This document shows positions 20,631 through 26,666 of a stretch of 26,666 bases of DNA, in pieces. This DNA is from DASXPG01 sp035559335 (lineage in GTDB: Bacteria > Gemmatimonadota > Gemmatimonadetes > Gemmatimonadales > JACORV01). A model generated the notes under the pieces. The model made no database searches and was not told the DNA's origin. It was given only the letters and a program-made list of their open reading frames with translations. The DNA is taken from contig DATMBH010000217.1 in assembly GCA_035559335.1 (NCBI GenBank), positions 1-26,666 of the forward strand. The letters are read 5' to 3'. Each line of letters opens with the position of its first letter. Positions within the stretch are counted from its first letter, which is position 1. Made by a program: the position numbers and the translations under genes.

Positions 20631-23153
20631 ATGACTGAGTCCGGACGCACTTGCGTCACCTGCAGCGCCGAGCTGCCGGAGACTGCGTTGTTCTGCCCCT
20701 CCTGCGGAGCCAGTACCCCCACCGAGGTGAGCGGACCATCCGCTGCCACGACGCTGGTGACCAGCGCCGAAGAACTCGATTACCGCGCGCGGCTCCAGCG
20801 CGCCCTGGGCCAGGGCTACGAGCTGCGCGAGTTGATCGGGCGCGGCGGGTTCGCGGACGTGTACGCCGCCTTCGAGCTCAGTCTCAAGCGGGAGATAGCG
20901 GTCAAGGCCGTGCGCCCCGACTTGGTGGTGCAGCGCACCATGATGGAGCGATTCCGGCGCGAGGCCGAGGCCGCCGCCCAGCTGCGCCACCCCAACATCC
21001 TCCCCATCTACACCGTGGGAGAAGGAGAGGGGCTGGTTTGGTTCACGATGCCCCGCGTCAAGGGCGAAAGCCTGCGCGCGCTGCTCGAGCGAGAAGGCGC
21101 CCTCAGTCCGGAGGAGGCGCGCCGGATTCTGCGTGAGGTGGCCAGCGCTCTGGAAACCGCGCACGAGGCCGGCCTGATCCACCGCGATATCAAGCCTGAC
21201 AACATCATGCTCGAGGGCCGCCAGCGGCGCGCCCTGGTCATGGACTTCGGGATCGCCAAGGCCATGGCGACAGGCGGCGACCAGGAGGGCCTGACCGCCG
21301 AAGGTGTGGTGATCGGGACACCTCAGTACATGAGCCCCGAGCAGGCCACGGCCGATCCTGCCACTGACCATCGGACCGATATCTACTCGCTGGGCGTCGT
21401 GGCTTACCAAATGCTGTCGGGGCGGCTTCCCTTCCAGGCGTCCAGCGCTCACGAAGCGATCGCCATGCACCTGACGGCGACGCCGCCGCCGCTTACCGGA
21501 GTTCCGGAGTATCTCGCTTCCGTAGTGATGCGCTGCCTGGCCAAGCGGCCAGCCGACCGGTGGCAGAGCGCAGCCGACCTGGTGCGCGAGGCGGACTGCT
21601 GCGCACCCTACACCCAGGCTCCACCGCGCCGCGACCGGAAGCCACTGTGGATCGCGGCGGCCTCGCTTGCCACCGTGACGGCGCTGGTGCTGCTGCTCAA
21701 GCCGCTGGCGAGCCCGCGCTCGGCAGATGCCGCCAGCGTTGCGGTGCTTCCTTTCGACAACCTCTCGCGCGACAGTAACGACTTGTATCTGGCCGAAGGT
21801 CTCGCGGACGAGATGACTGCGCGGCTGGCGGCGATTGAGCGACTCCAGGTCAAGAGCCTGAGCGCAGTGCGCCGCGCAGCGGCCGCGGCCGCCGGCGACC
21901 TGGCGACGCTGGGCCGGGAGCTGGGCGTGAGCTATCTGGTGGAAGGTAGCGTGCGGCGCTCCGGAACCAGGGTGAAGATCACGGTGTCGCTCGTAACCGC
22001 GCACGACGGCTTCCGCGCCTGGGCCGAGGAGTTCGATGCCATGCCGACGGACCTCCTCGACCTCCAGGAGCGAATCGCTGGCCAGGTGGCCAGCACCATC
22101 GCGGGGCGGCTGCTGCCCGCCGAACGTGCTTCGCTCGCCGCCCGGCCCACCAGCGACGCGATCGCGTACGATCACTTCCTGCGCGGGAACTTCTACCTGG
22201 GCCGTCGTTCGCCCCGCGCCATGGAGCGCGCCATCGCCGAGTACGCCGAGGCGGTGCGGCGCGATCCGCGCTTCACGGCCGCCCTGGCGCACATTGCGCT
22301 GGCGTACGGCATCGCGGTGTGGTGGGGCTGGCGGCCACACGGGCTCTCGTTCGACGAGCAGCTGGAACGCGGGCTGGCGGCGTGCGATTCGATCCTGGCC
22401 CGCGACTCGAGCGTGGCCGATGCGTGGGCGGCGCGCGGCTACCTGCTGAGTCTGAGGAACCCGCGGACCTACGAGGGTGTGGAGGAGTCGTTCCGCCGCT
22501 CCTTCGCGTTGGACTCCGGCAACGCCGAGGTGTGGCAGCAGTACGCGTGGGTGCGATCGACCCTGGGCGACGACACGGGGGCCGAGCGCGCCTATCGCAG
22601 AGCCCTCGCCCTCGAGCCCGAGCGCGCGGTTACCTACTCCGCGATGGCATGGCACGTCGCCTTCCTGACGGGGCGCACGCGCCAGGCGCTCGCCCTGGCG
22701 GATTCCGCGCTGCAGCTGGACCCTGACGCCTACTACGTGCTGCCGTGGCGCGCCGAGGTCTATCTTGAGTTAGGCGACACCGCGCGTGCGCGTGCCGCCG
22801 CCGAACTCGCCGTCCGGGCCTCGCCGCCGGAGTTTCGGCTCGTTGCGCTTGGCGCTCTGGCCGCGGTGGATGCCGCCACCGGCGCGCGGCGGACCGCCCT
22901 GGCGCGAGTCGATACCATGACCGCGCTCGTAATCACGCGCGGCGAGCCCACGTTCCTCGAGGCCAACCAGATCGCCTCGGTCCTGGTGCGCCTTGGCGAG
23001 CATCGCCGCGCCATCGAGGTCCTCGAGCAGGGCAGGCCGCGCGGCGCGCCGCTGTGGTTCATGATGCGGTTCCCGGTGTTCGACCCGATCCGCCAGGACC
23101 CGCGGTTCGAGCGGCTGTTCGCGGCCGCCCGGCCGCAGCCTGCACCGATCTGA
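20631..23153 (+). CDS. Zinc-ribbon Ser/Thr kinase with TolB-like and TPR domains
   Basis: An 840-residue multidomain kinase. A zinc ribbon opens the protein (C8, C11, C22, C25). The kinase domain (about 63-325) has GRGGFADV (70-77), Lys92 in IAVKAV, HRDIKPDN (184-191), DFG (205-207), GTPQYMSPEQ and DIYSLGVVAY. A single membrane helix (about 339-357) follows. A TolB/FlgO-like segment starts at VAVLPFDNLSRD (370-381) and includes YLAEGLADEMTARLAAI and VSYLVEGSVRRSG. The rest (about 510-840) is TPR-like, with motifs AIAEYAEAVRRDPRFTAALA and GAERAYRRALALEPE and a C-terminal FDPIRQDPRFERLF. The kinase is probably cytoplasmic with the TolB and TPR parts outside. The start is ATG 20631, preceded by a 109-bp gap with CATATTCA (20612-20619) but no Shine-Dalgarno. 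Substrates are unknown. Confidence 0.94.
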   Translation: MTESGRTCVTCSAELPETALFCPSCGASTPTEVSGPSAATTLVTSAEELDYRARLQRALGQGYELRELIGRGGFADVYAAFELSLKREIAVKAVRPDLVVQRTMMERFRREAEAAAQLRHPNILPIYTVGEGEGLVWFTMPRVKGESLRALLEREGALSPEEARRILREVASALETAHEAGLIHRDIKPDNIMLEGRQRRALVMDFGIAKAMATGGDQEGLTAEGVVIGTPQYMSPEQATADPATDHRTDIYSLGVVAYQMLSGRLPFQASSAHEAIAMHLTATPPPLTGVPEYLASVVMRCLAKRPADRWQSAADLVREADCCAPYTQAPPRRDRKPLWIAAASLATVTALVLLLKPLASPRSADAASVAVLPFDNLSRDSNDLYLAEGLADEMTARLAAIERLQVKSLSAVRRAAAAAAGDLATLGRELGVSYLVEGSVRRSGTRVKITVSLVTAHDGFRAWAEEFDAMPTDLLDLQERIAGQVASTIAGRLLPAERASLAARPTSDAIAYDHFLRGNFYLGRRSPRAMERAIAEYAEAVRRDPRFTAALAHIALAYGIAVWWGWRPHGLSFDEQLERGLAACDSILARDSSVADAWAARGYLLSLRNPRTYEGVEESFRRSFALDSGNAEVWQQYAWVRSTLGDDTGAERAYRRALALEPERAVTYSAMAWHVAFLTGRTRQALALADSALQLDPDAYYVLPWRAEVYLELGDTARARAAAELAVRASPPEFRLVALGALAAVDAATGARRTALARVDTMTALVITRGEPTFLEANQIASVLVRLGEHRRAIEVLEQGRPRGAPLWFMMRFPVFDPIRQDPRFERLFAAARPQPAPI

Positions 23154-23191
23154 GGAACCGAGCCGGGGCCCAAGGCATTATTCTCCCACCC

Positions 23192-23887
23192 ATGGGACTC
23201 ACCGAAACGCTTCAAACCAATCCGCTGGCGGCGCTGGCGACGTTGTTCACGGCGGGCGTGGCAACGAGCCTTACACCGTGCATCTACCCGATGATCCCGA
23301 TAACCGCGGGCCTGCTGGCCGGTGGTGCGGCACCAGAGCGGTCGCGCTGGCGCACGGTGGCAATGACCGCCAGCTACGTGGTCGGGCTCGCGATAGTGTA
23401 CGCCACACTGGGGCTGGTGGCCGGGCTGTCCGGCTCGCTGTTCGGCGGCGTGGCTTCCAATCCCTGGGTGCGGCTCGGCGCCGGGGTGCTGTTCATCGGG
23501 TTCGGCCTGGCGCTGCTGGACGTGATACCCACTCCAGTGCCGCAGCGGCTGATGAACTGGGCCGCCGGGCTGAGCGCGCGCGGTGCAGGCGGGGCATTGC
23601 TGCTGGGCGCAACCAGCGGGATCGTGGCCGCACCGTGCGGGGCGCCGGCCTTCGCGGCGGTGCTCACCTGGGTGGCGGCGACCCGGAGCGGCGCGCTGGG
23701 ATTCCTGTATCTTTTCGTCTTCTCGTTAGGCATGACCGCAATCCTGGTGCTGGTAGGCCTGTTCTCGGGAACCGTGGCCGCGCTTCCCAGGGCGGGGCGG
23801 TGGATGGACTGGATCAGGCGCGCCGGCGGGGTGATACTGGTCGGTGCGGGGCTGTACTACTTCTACTTGATGCGCGAGGTGCTGTGA
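23192..23887 (+). CDS. CcdA/DsbD-type transmembrane thiol-electron transporter
   Basis: A 231-residue membrane protein with six predicted helices. The two redox cysteines of the family are present: Cys30 in SLTPCIYPMIPI and Cys149 in GIVAAPCGAPAF. Such proteins pass electrons from cytoplasmic thioredoxin across the inner membrane to periplasmic thioredoxin-like partners, for cytochrome c maturation or disulfide reduction. It is the minimal CcdA-like form, without the alpha and gamma domains of full DsbD. The start ATG 23192 was chosen because the protein begins directly with the first helix; the frame is open to 23054 inside the kinase gene. TATTCT lies 7 nt before the ATG, with no Shine-Dalgarno. 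Its stop overlaps the TlpA-like gene by GTGA, so the two are an electron donor/acceptor pair. Confidence 0.9.
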   Translation: MGLTETLQTNPLAALATLFTAGVATSLTPCIYPMIPITAGLLAGGAAPERSRWRTVAMTASYVVGLAIVYATLGLVAGLSGSLFGGVASNPWVRLGAGVLFIGFGLALLDVIPTPVPQRLMNWAAGLSARGAGGALLLGATSGIVAAPCGAPAFAAVLTWVAATRSGALGFLYLFVFSLGMTAILVLVGLFSGTVAALPRAGRWMDWIRRAGGVILVGAGLYYFYLMREVL

Positions 23888-24384
23888 GAACTCCGCTTGC
23901 CGCAGCCGGCCTGGCCGTGCTCGCGTGCGCCCCGGCGCTGGCCCAGCAGGACGAGATCGGACTGCCTCTGGGTTCCACGCCCGCCGCCGTCCAGGTGCAG
24001 ACGCTCGACGGCCAGAGCGCTGACCTGTCGCAGTTCGTGGGCAGACGGCCCGTGATCATCCAGTTCTGGGCTCACTGGTGCTCGCTGTGCGAGGCCCTGA
24101 AGCAGGACATGATCGCCGCACAGCGCCGCTACGGTCGCGAGGTGGAGTTCATCCTGATCGGCGTGGCGGTCAACCAGTCACGCGAGCGGATGCGCCGCCA
24201 TTTCGAGCGGGAACCGATGCCGTTCCGACTGTACTACGATGCAACGGGTGCGGCGGTGCGCGCCTATGAGGCGCCAGGCACATCGTATGTGGTGGCGCTG
24301 GACGCCAGCGGAAGGGTCAGGTACACAGGGATCGGAGACGAACAGGACGTGGACCTAGCGGCCAGAAGGGCATTGGGACGGTAA
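23884..24384 (+). CDS. TlpA/ResA-like periplasmic thiol-disulfide oxidoreductase
   Basis: A 166-residue thioredoxin-fold protein. It starts at GTG 23884, overlapping the ccdA-like stop. The N-terminal signal sequence (PLAAAGLAVLACAPALA) ends before QQDE; VLAC at 12-15 could alternatively be read as a weak lipobox. The active site is WCSLC (Cys66 and Cys69) in FWAHWCSLCEAL, and the fold continues with EFILIGVAVNQSRERMRRHF and PGTSYVVALDASGRVRY, where the Thr-Ser pair replaces the Thr of the usual cis-Pro loop context. Members reduce disulfides in the periplasm and are themselves reduced by CcdA/DsbD, which fits the overlapping upstream gene. The specific client is unknown; no cytochrome c genes are in the window. 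Confidence 0.87.
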   Translation: MRTPLAAAGLAVLACAPALAQQDEIGLPLGSTPAAVQVQTLDGQSADLSQFVGRRPVIIQFWAHWCSLCEALKQDMIAAQRRYGREVEFILIGVAVNQSRERMRRHFEREPMPFRLYYDATGAAVRAYEAPGTSYVVALDASGRVRYTGIGDEQDVDLAARRALGR

Positions 24385-24440
24385 CGCAGAGCAGATGGCG
24401 GCGGAGCAGAGGGCGGCGCCTCGTTTCAGACTGCTCTGCG
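24385..24440 (+). terminator. Terminator-like stem-loop after the TlpA-like gene
   Basis: CGCAGAGCAG (24385-24394), immediately after the TAA stop, pairs perfectly with CTGCTCTGCG (24431-24440), a 10-bp stem enclosing 36 nt. No T tract follows, so factor-dependent termination or mRNA stabilisation is as likely as intrinsic termination. The rest of the 107-bp gap to the amidase contains GCAGAGGGC-type purine sequence. Confidence 0.42.
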
Positions 24441-24491
24441 GGACGAACCGTGCTTTAACATCCCGGTAGGCCTGGCCGTAGATACCAGTGC

Positions 24492-26156
24492 ATGTGCGCA
24501 GCTCAGCCTGAAGGCGCTCCTCTGGATCGCCGCAACTTTGTCCGACGCGCCGGCGCAGCAGCCGCCGTAGCCTTCACGCCCCTGACGCGCACCAGCCTGT
24601 CCGGAGGGGGGCCTTGGATGCGTCGCTCAACCGACGACGCACCAACGGTTTCTGAGCTCGATGAAATCACCCTCTCTGAACTCGTGGAAGGCATCTCCAC
24701 CGGTCGCTGGACTTCGCGGAGCATCGTAGCAACGTACCTGGACGCCATCGCCCAGTTCGACCGCCGCGGTCCCACCATCAACTCGGTCCTGGAGATCAAC
24801 CCCGACGCCCTGGCCATCGCCGAGGCGCTGGACGAGGAGAGGCGCACCCGCGGCCTCAGAGGTCCACTCCACGGCATTCCGATACTCGTGAAAGACAACA
24901 TCGGTACCGCCGACCGGATGCACACCAGCGCCGGCTCACTGGCTCTTGCCGAGTCAATAGCACCGCGCGACGCCTTCGTGGTCGAGCGGCTGCGCGCCGC
25001 GGGTGCCGTGATTCTCGGCAAGGCAAACATGAGCGAGTGGGCCAACGCCCGAGGCAGCAACTCGATCGGCGGCTGGAGCGGCCGCGGCCGGCTGACGCGC
25101 AACCCCTACGCTCTGGATCGCAGCCCCGGTGGGTCGAGTTCGGGCACCGCCGCTGCTGTCTCTGCGAACTTGGTTGCCGCCGCTGTCGGCACTGAGACGA
25201 TGGGATCCATTGTCAGTCCATCAGCGATGTGTGGCATTGTCGGTCTGAAGCCGACGGTGGGGCTTGTGAGCCGCGCCGGGATCATCCCGGTCTCCTACAC
25301 CCAGGACACCGCAGGACCGATGTGCCGGACAGTGCGGGACGCAGCGATCCTGCTCGGCGTTCTGGCGGGAACAGATCCCCGGGACCCCTATACGGCTGAA
25401 GCGAACGCGCACCGGGTCCCTGACTACACGTCCAACCTCGATCCGGACGGGCTTAGAGGTGCGCGAATCGGCGTGGCGAGAAACCTGTTTGGAGCCAGCC
25501 TGCTCGCCGACCGCGTCATTGAGCGCGCGCTGGACGTGCTCCGCGCAGCCGGTGCAGTGCTGGTGGACCCGGCGAACATCGACTCCGCGTCTGCCATCTG
25601 GTCGTTCGACTCCGAGGTGCTGTCCTTCGAACTGAAGGCCTCGCTTAACGAGTACCTCGCATCGCTCGGCCCGGACTCCCCGGTACGAAGTCTGGCGGAC
25701 GTGATCGCGTTCAATCTGCGCCACAGCGATCGCGAGCTGGTGTGGTTCGGGCAGGAGACATTCGAGTACGCGCAGTCACGTGGCCCCCTCACTTCTCCGG
25801 AGTACCAGGACGCGCTCCGCATGGTCCGCCAGCTAGCTCGCACCGCGGGGATCGACAGAACCATCGCCACGCACCGGTTGGACGCCATCGTGGCGCCGAC
25901 CCAGTCGCCGGCGTGGCTCACGGACGTGTTGCTGGGAGACAACTCGATACTCGGCAGCTTCGTGGCTCCGGCAGCCGCCGGATACCCAAGCATCACCGTG
26001 CCTGCGGGCGACGTGGCCGGACTACCGGTCGGAATCCTGTTCATCGGACCAGCCTGGAGCGAACCCACCCTGCTGCGGCTGGCCTACGCCTTCGAACAGC
26101 ACTCCCGCGCCCGGCGCACGCCAGCCTTCCTGCCCTCAGTGTCAGCGCGGGCCTGA
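24492..26156 (+). CDS. Tat-exported amidase (amidase signature family)
   Basis: A 554-residue amidase with the Ser-cisSer-Lys triad: Lys134 in GIPILVKDNIG, the cis-Ser within GGSSSG (213-218), and nucleophile Ser239 in GTETMGSIVSPSA. The family usually has GTDTGGSI at the nucleophile, so the second Gly is Met here. The N-terminus carries a twin-arginine motif (DRRNFVRRAGAAAAVAF), so the enzyme probably acts outside the cytoplasm. It is not a GatA: it stands alone, is exported, and no gatB/gatC is nearby. The physiological amide is unknown. The start ATG 24492 has no Shine-Dalgarno; TAGATA lies 7 nt before it. The gene is convergent with the peroxiredoxin, 11 bp between stops. Confidence 0.92.
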   Translation: MCAAQPEGAPLDRRNFVRRAGAAAAVAFTPLTRTSLSGGGPWMRRSTDDAPTVSELDEITLSELVEGISTGRWTSRSIVATYLDAIAQFDRRGPTINSVLEINPDALAIAEALDEERRTRGLRGPLHGIPILVKDNIGTADRMHTSAGSLALAESIAPRDAFVVERLRAAGAVILGKANMSEWANARGSNSIGGWSGRGRLTRNPYALDRSPGGSSSGTAAAVSANLVAAAVGTETMGSIVSPSAMCGIVGLKPTVGLVSRAGIIPVSYTQDTAGPMCRTVRDAAILLGVLAGTDPRDPYTAEANAHRVPDYTSNLDPDGLRGARIGVARNLFGASLLADRVIERALDVLRAAGAVLVDPANIDSASAIWSFDSEVLSFELKASLNEYLASLGPDSPVRSLADVIAFNLRHSDRELVWFGQETFEYAQSRGPLTSPEYQDALRMVRQLARTAGIDRTIATHRLDAIVAPTQSPAWLTDVLLGDNSILGSFVAPAAAGYPSITVPAGDVAGLPVGILFIGPAWSEPTLLRLAYAFEQHSRARRTPAFLPSVSARA

Positions 26157-26167
26157 GCCTCGACGAC

Positions 26168-26666
26168 CTACCTGCTTCCCGAAGTGTCGCGCGGAACGAT
26201 TCGCTCGATCGCCTGTCCCAGCTCGACGTACGCCTGCGGGTCGATCTCCCGGAACGGCACCGCCCGCCACGCGATGCGCCCGTCCGGTCCCACCACAAAT
26301 AGGTTGCGATTGGTCAAGCCAGGTCGTGAGGCCAGCGCGCCATAGGCCCGGCCGACTGCCAGGTCCCGGTCGCTGGCGAACAGGAACGGAAACTCGTTGT
26401 CGCGGGCCCACGAGGCTAGCGCCGTGTCCGGGTCGGCGCTGATGGCGATGAGAACCACGTTTCTACCGAGTCTGAAGAGCTGCGCGTACTGATCACGGTA
26501 CGCGTTCATCTGGATCGTTCAGCCACGTGTTCGGGCGCGGAAGAAGAACGCCAGCACCACGGTCCTGCCGCGGAAATCGCTGAGCCGCACCGGGTCGCGC
26601 AGCACCCCGAAGCGCGTCGCGCCGCTCAGCGCGAAGTCGGGCGCGACCGCTCCGATCTCGAGCGGC
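26168..26666 (-). CDS. Selenocysteine-containing peroxiredoxin (AhpC/TSA, BCP-like), 5' end outside window
   Basis: The frame enters from the right edge and reads PLEIGAVAPDFALSG, then LSDFRGRTVVLAFFFRARTRG, then an in-frame TGA (26519-26521), then TIQMNAYRDQYAQLF and on to the TAG stop at 26168. These are the consecutive elements of a bacterioferritin-comigratory-type peroxiredoxin, and the TGA falls on the peroxidatic Cys position of the family motif T-x-G-C-T. I therefore read it as selenocysteine (48 residues upstream of it in this window, 116 downstream). No Cys occurs in the visible protein, so no intramolecular resolving Cys can be seen. The downstream part keeps family features (VVLIAISADPDTALASWARD, FPFLFASDRD, NLFVVGPDGRIAWR) with no other stop, arguing against a decayed gene. 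A gene caller that treats TGA only as stop would start at ATG 26509 and lose the active site. The enzyme should reduce peroxides. Confidence 0.87.
26483..26504 (-). promoter_or_regulatory. Candidate bacterial SECIS stem-loop for UGA recoding
   Basis: In mRNA sense the stem CGCGUAC (26504-26498) pairs perfectly with GUACGCG (26489-26483), around an 8-nt loop CGUGAUCA. The stem begins 14 nt and the loop 21 nt after the UGA at 26521-26519. This fits the known bacterial SECIS layout: a short hairpin within the coding sequence just downstream of the UGA, with a G in the first two loop positions. SelB-GTP-Sec-tRNA would bind it. Because it is also coding sequence, the fold could be chance; conservation in homologues is the test. 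Confidence 0.68.

Noticed and set aside
20511..22655. 714-codon minus-strand open frame opposite the zinc-ribbon kinase
   Set aside because: The opposite strand has a complete kinase with all catalytic motifs; this frame has no recognisable domain.
24492..26156. Amidase as GatA of the amidotransferase complex
   Set aside because: It has a twin-arginine export signal and no gatB/gatC neighbours.
26168..26509. Peroxiredoxin as a complete 113-residue gene starting at ATG 26509
   Set aside because: Family sequence (APDFALSG, LSDFRG, VLAFFF) continues in the same frame upstream of the TGA, so the short reading loses half the fold and the active site.
26168..26666. Peroxiredoxin as a nonsense pseudogene
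   Set aside because: The only interruption is TGA exactly at the catalytic Cys position, with a SECIS-like hairpin behind it and no other lesion. Not fully excluded, but less likely.
1..26666. CRISPR array, insertion sequence or prophage
   Set aside because: No regularly spaced direct repeats beyond the leuS 9-mers and the 10-mer pair, and no transposase, integrase or phage structural gene.

Overview
The window is GC-rich and densely coded, from a Gram-negative-type bacterium: it encodes a signal-peptide-bearing outer-membrane beta-barrel, two Tat-type exported enzymes and periplasmic thiol-redox proteins. Two very large Hanks-type Ser/Thr kinases (one with a zinc ribbon, a TolB-like domain and TPRs), a plant/Chlamydia-type FabI and many exported hydrolases resemble Gemmatimonadota-like genomes. 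That taxonomic placement is inference from gene style, not a database result. I see no rRNA, tRNA, CRISPR array, transposase or phage gene.

Layout. 1-848 (-): ECF sigma factor and its zinc-finger anti-sigma partner (cut by the left edge), overlapping by ATGA. 961-4324 (-): leuS then fabI, 10 bp apart. 4373-6478 (+): an orphan methyl-accepting chemoreceptor. 6533-13675 (-): a long, mostly overlapping gene run, in transcription order: membrane TPR protein, nicotinate phosphoribosyltransferase, a 354-bp gap, nicotinamidase-like hydrolase, class V aminotransferase, serA, secreted M1-like metallopeptidase. This pairs NAD salvage with serine biosynthesis, whose first step consumes NAD+. 13767-15725 (+): membrane Ser/Thr kinase. 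15769-17256 (-): tandem-domain polyphosphate kinase 2. 17308-20521 (+): YdjM-type membrane hydrolase, Tat-exported glycosylasparaginase-like enzyme and an outer-membrane barrel as an operon. 20631-23153 (+): zinc-ribbon/kinase/TolB/TPR protein. 23192-24384 (+): CcdA and a TlpA-like thioredoxin, GTGA-overlapped. 24492-26156 (+): Tat-exported amidase. 26168-26666 (-): a peroxiredoxin running off the right edge.

The most notable observation is at the right edge. The peroxiredoxin reading frame continues upstream of its apparent ATG through one in-frame TGA (26519-26521) that sits exactly where the peroxidatic cysteine of the T-x-G-C-T motif belongs. A perfect 7-bp stem with an 8-nt loop lies 14 nt downstream, as expected of a bacterial SECIS element. 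I read it as a selenocysteine peroxiredoxin that standard gene callers would truncate at 26509.

Second, the 354-bp gap inside the otherwise overlapping minus-strand run carries, on the plus strand, an AT-rich promoter-like block, about 180 nt of potentially structured sequence and a perfect 11-bp hairpin followed by a T-rich tail. This is a candidate unassigned small RNA or remnant of a mobile element, antisense to the operon direction.
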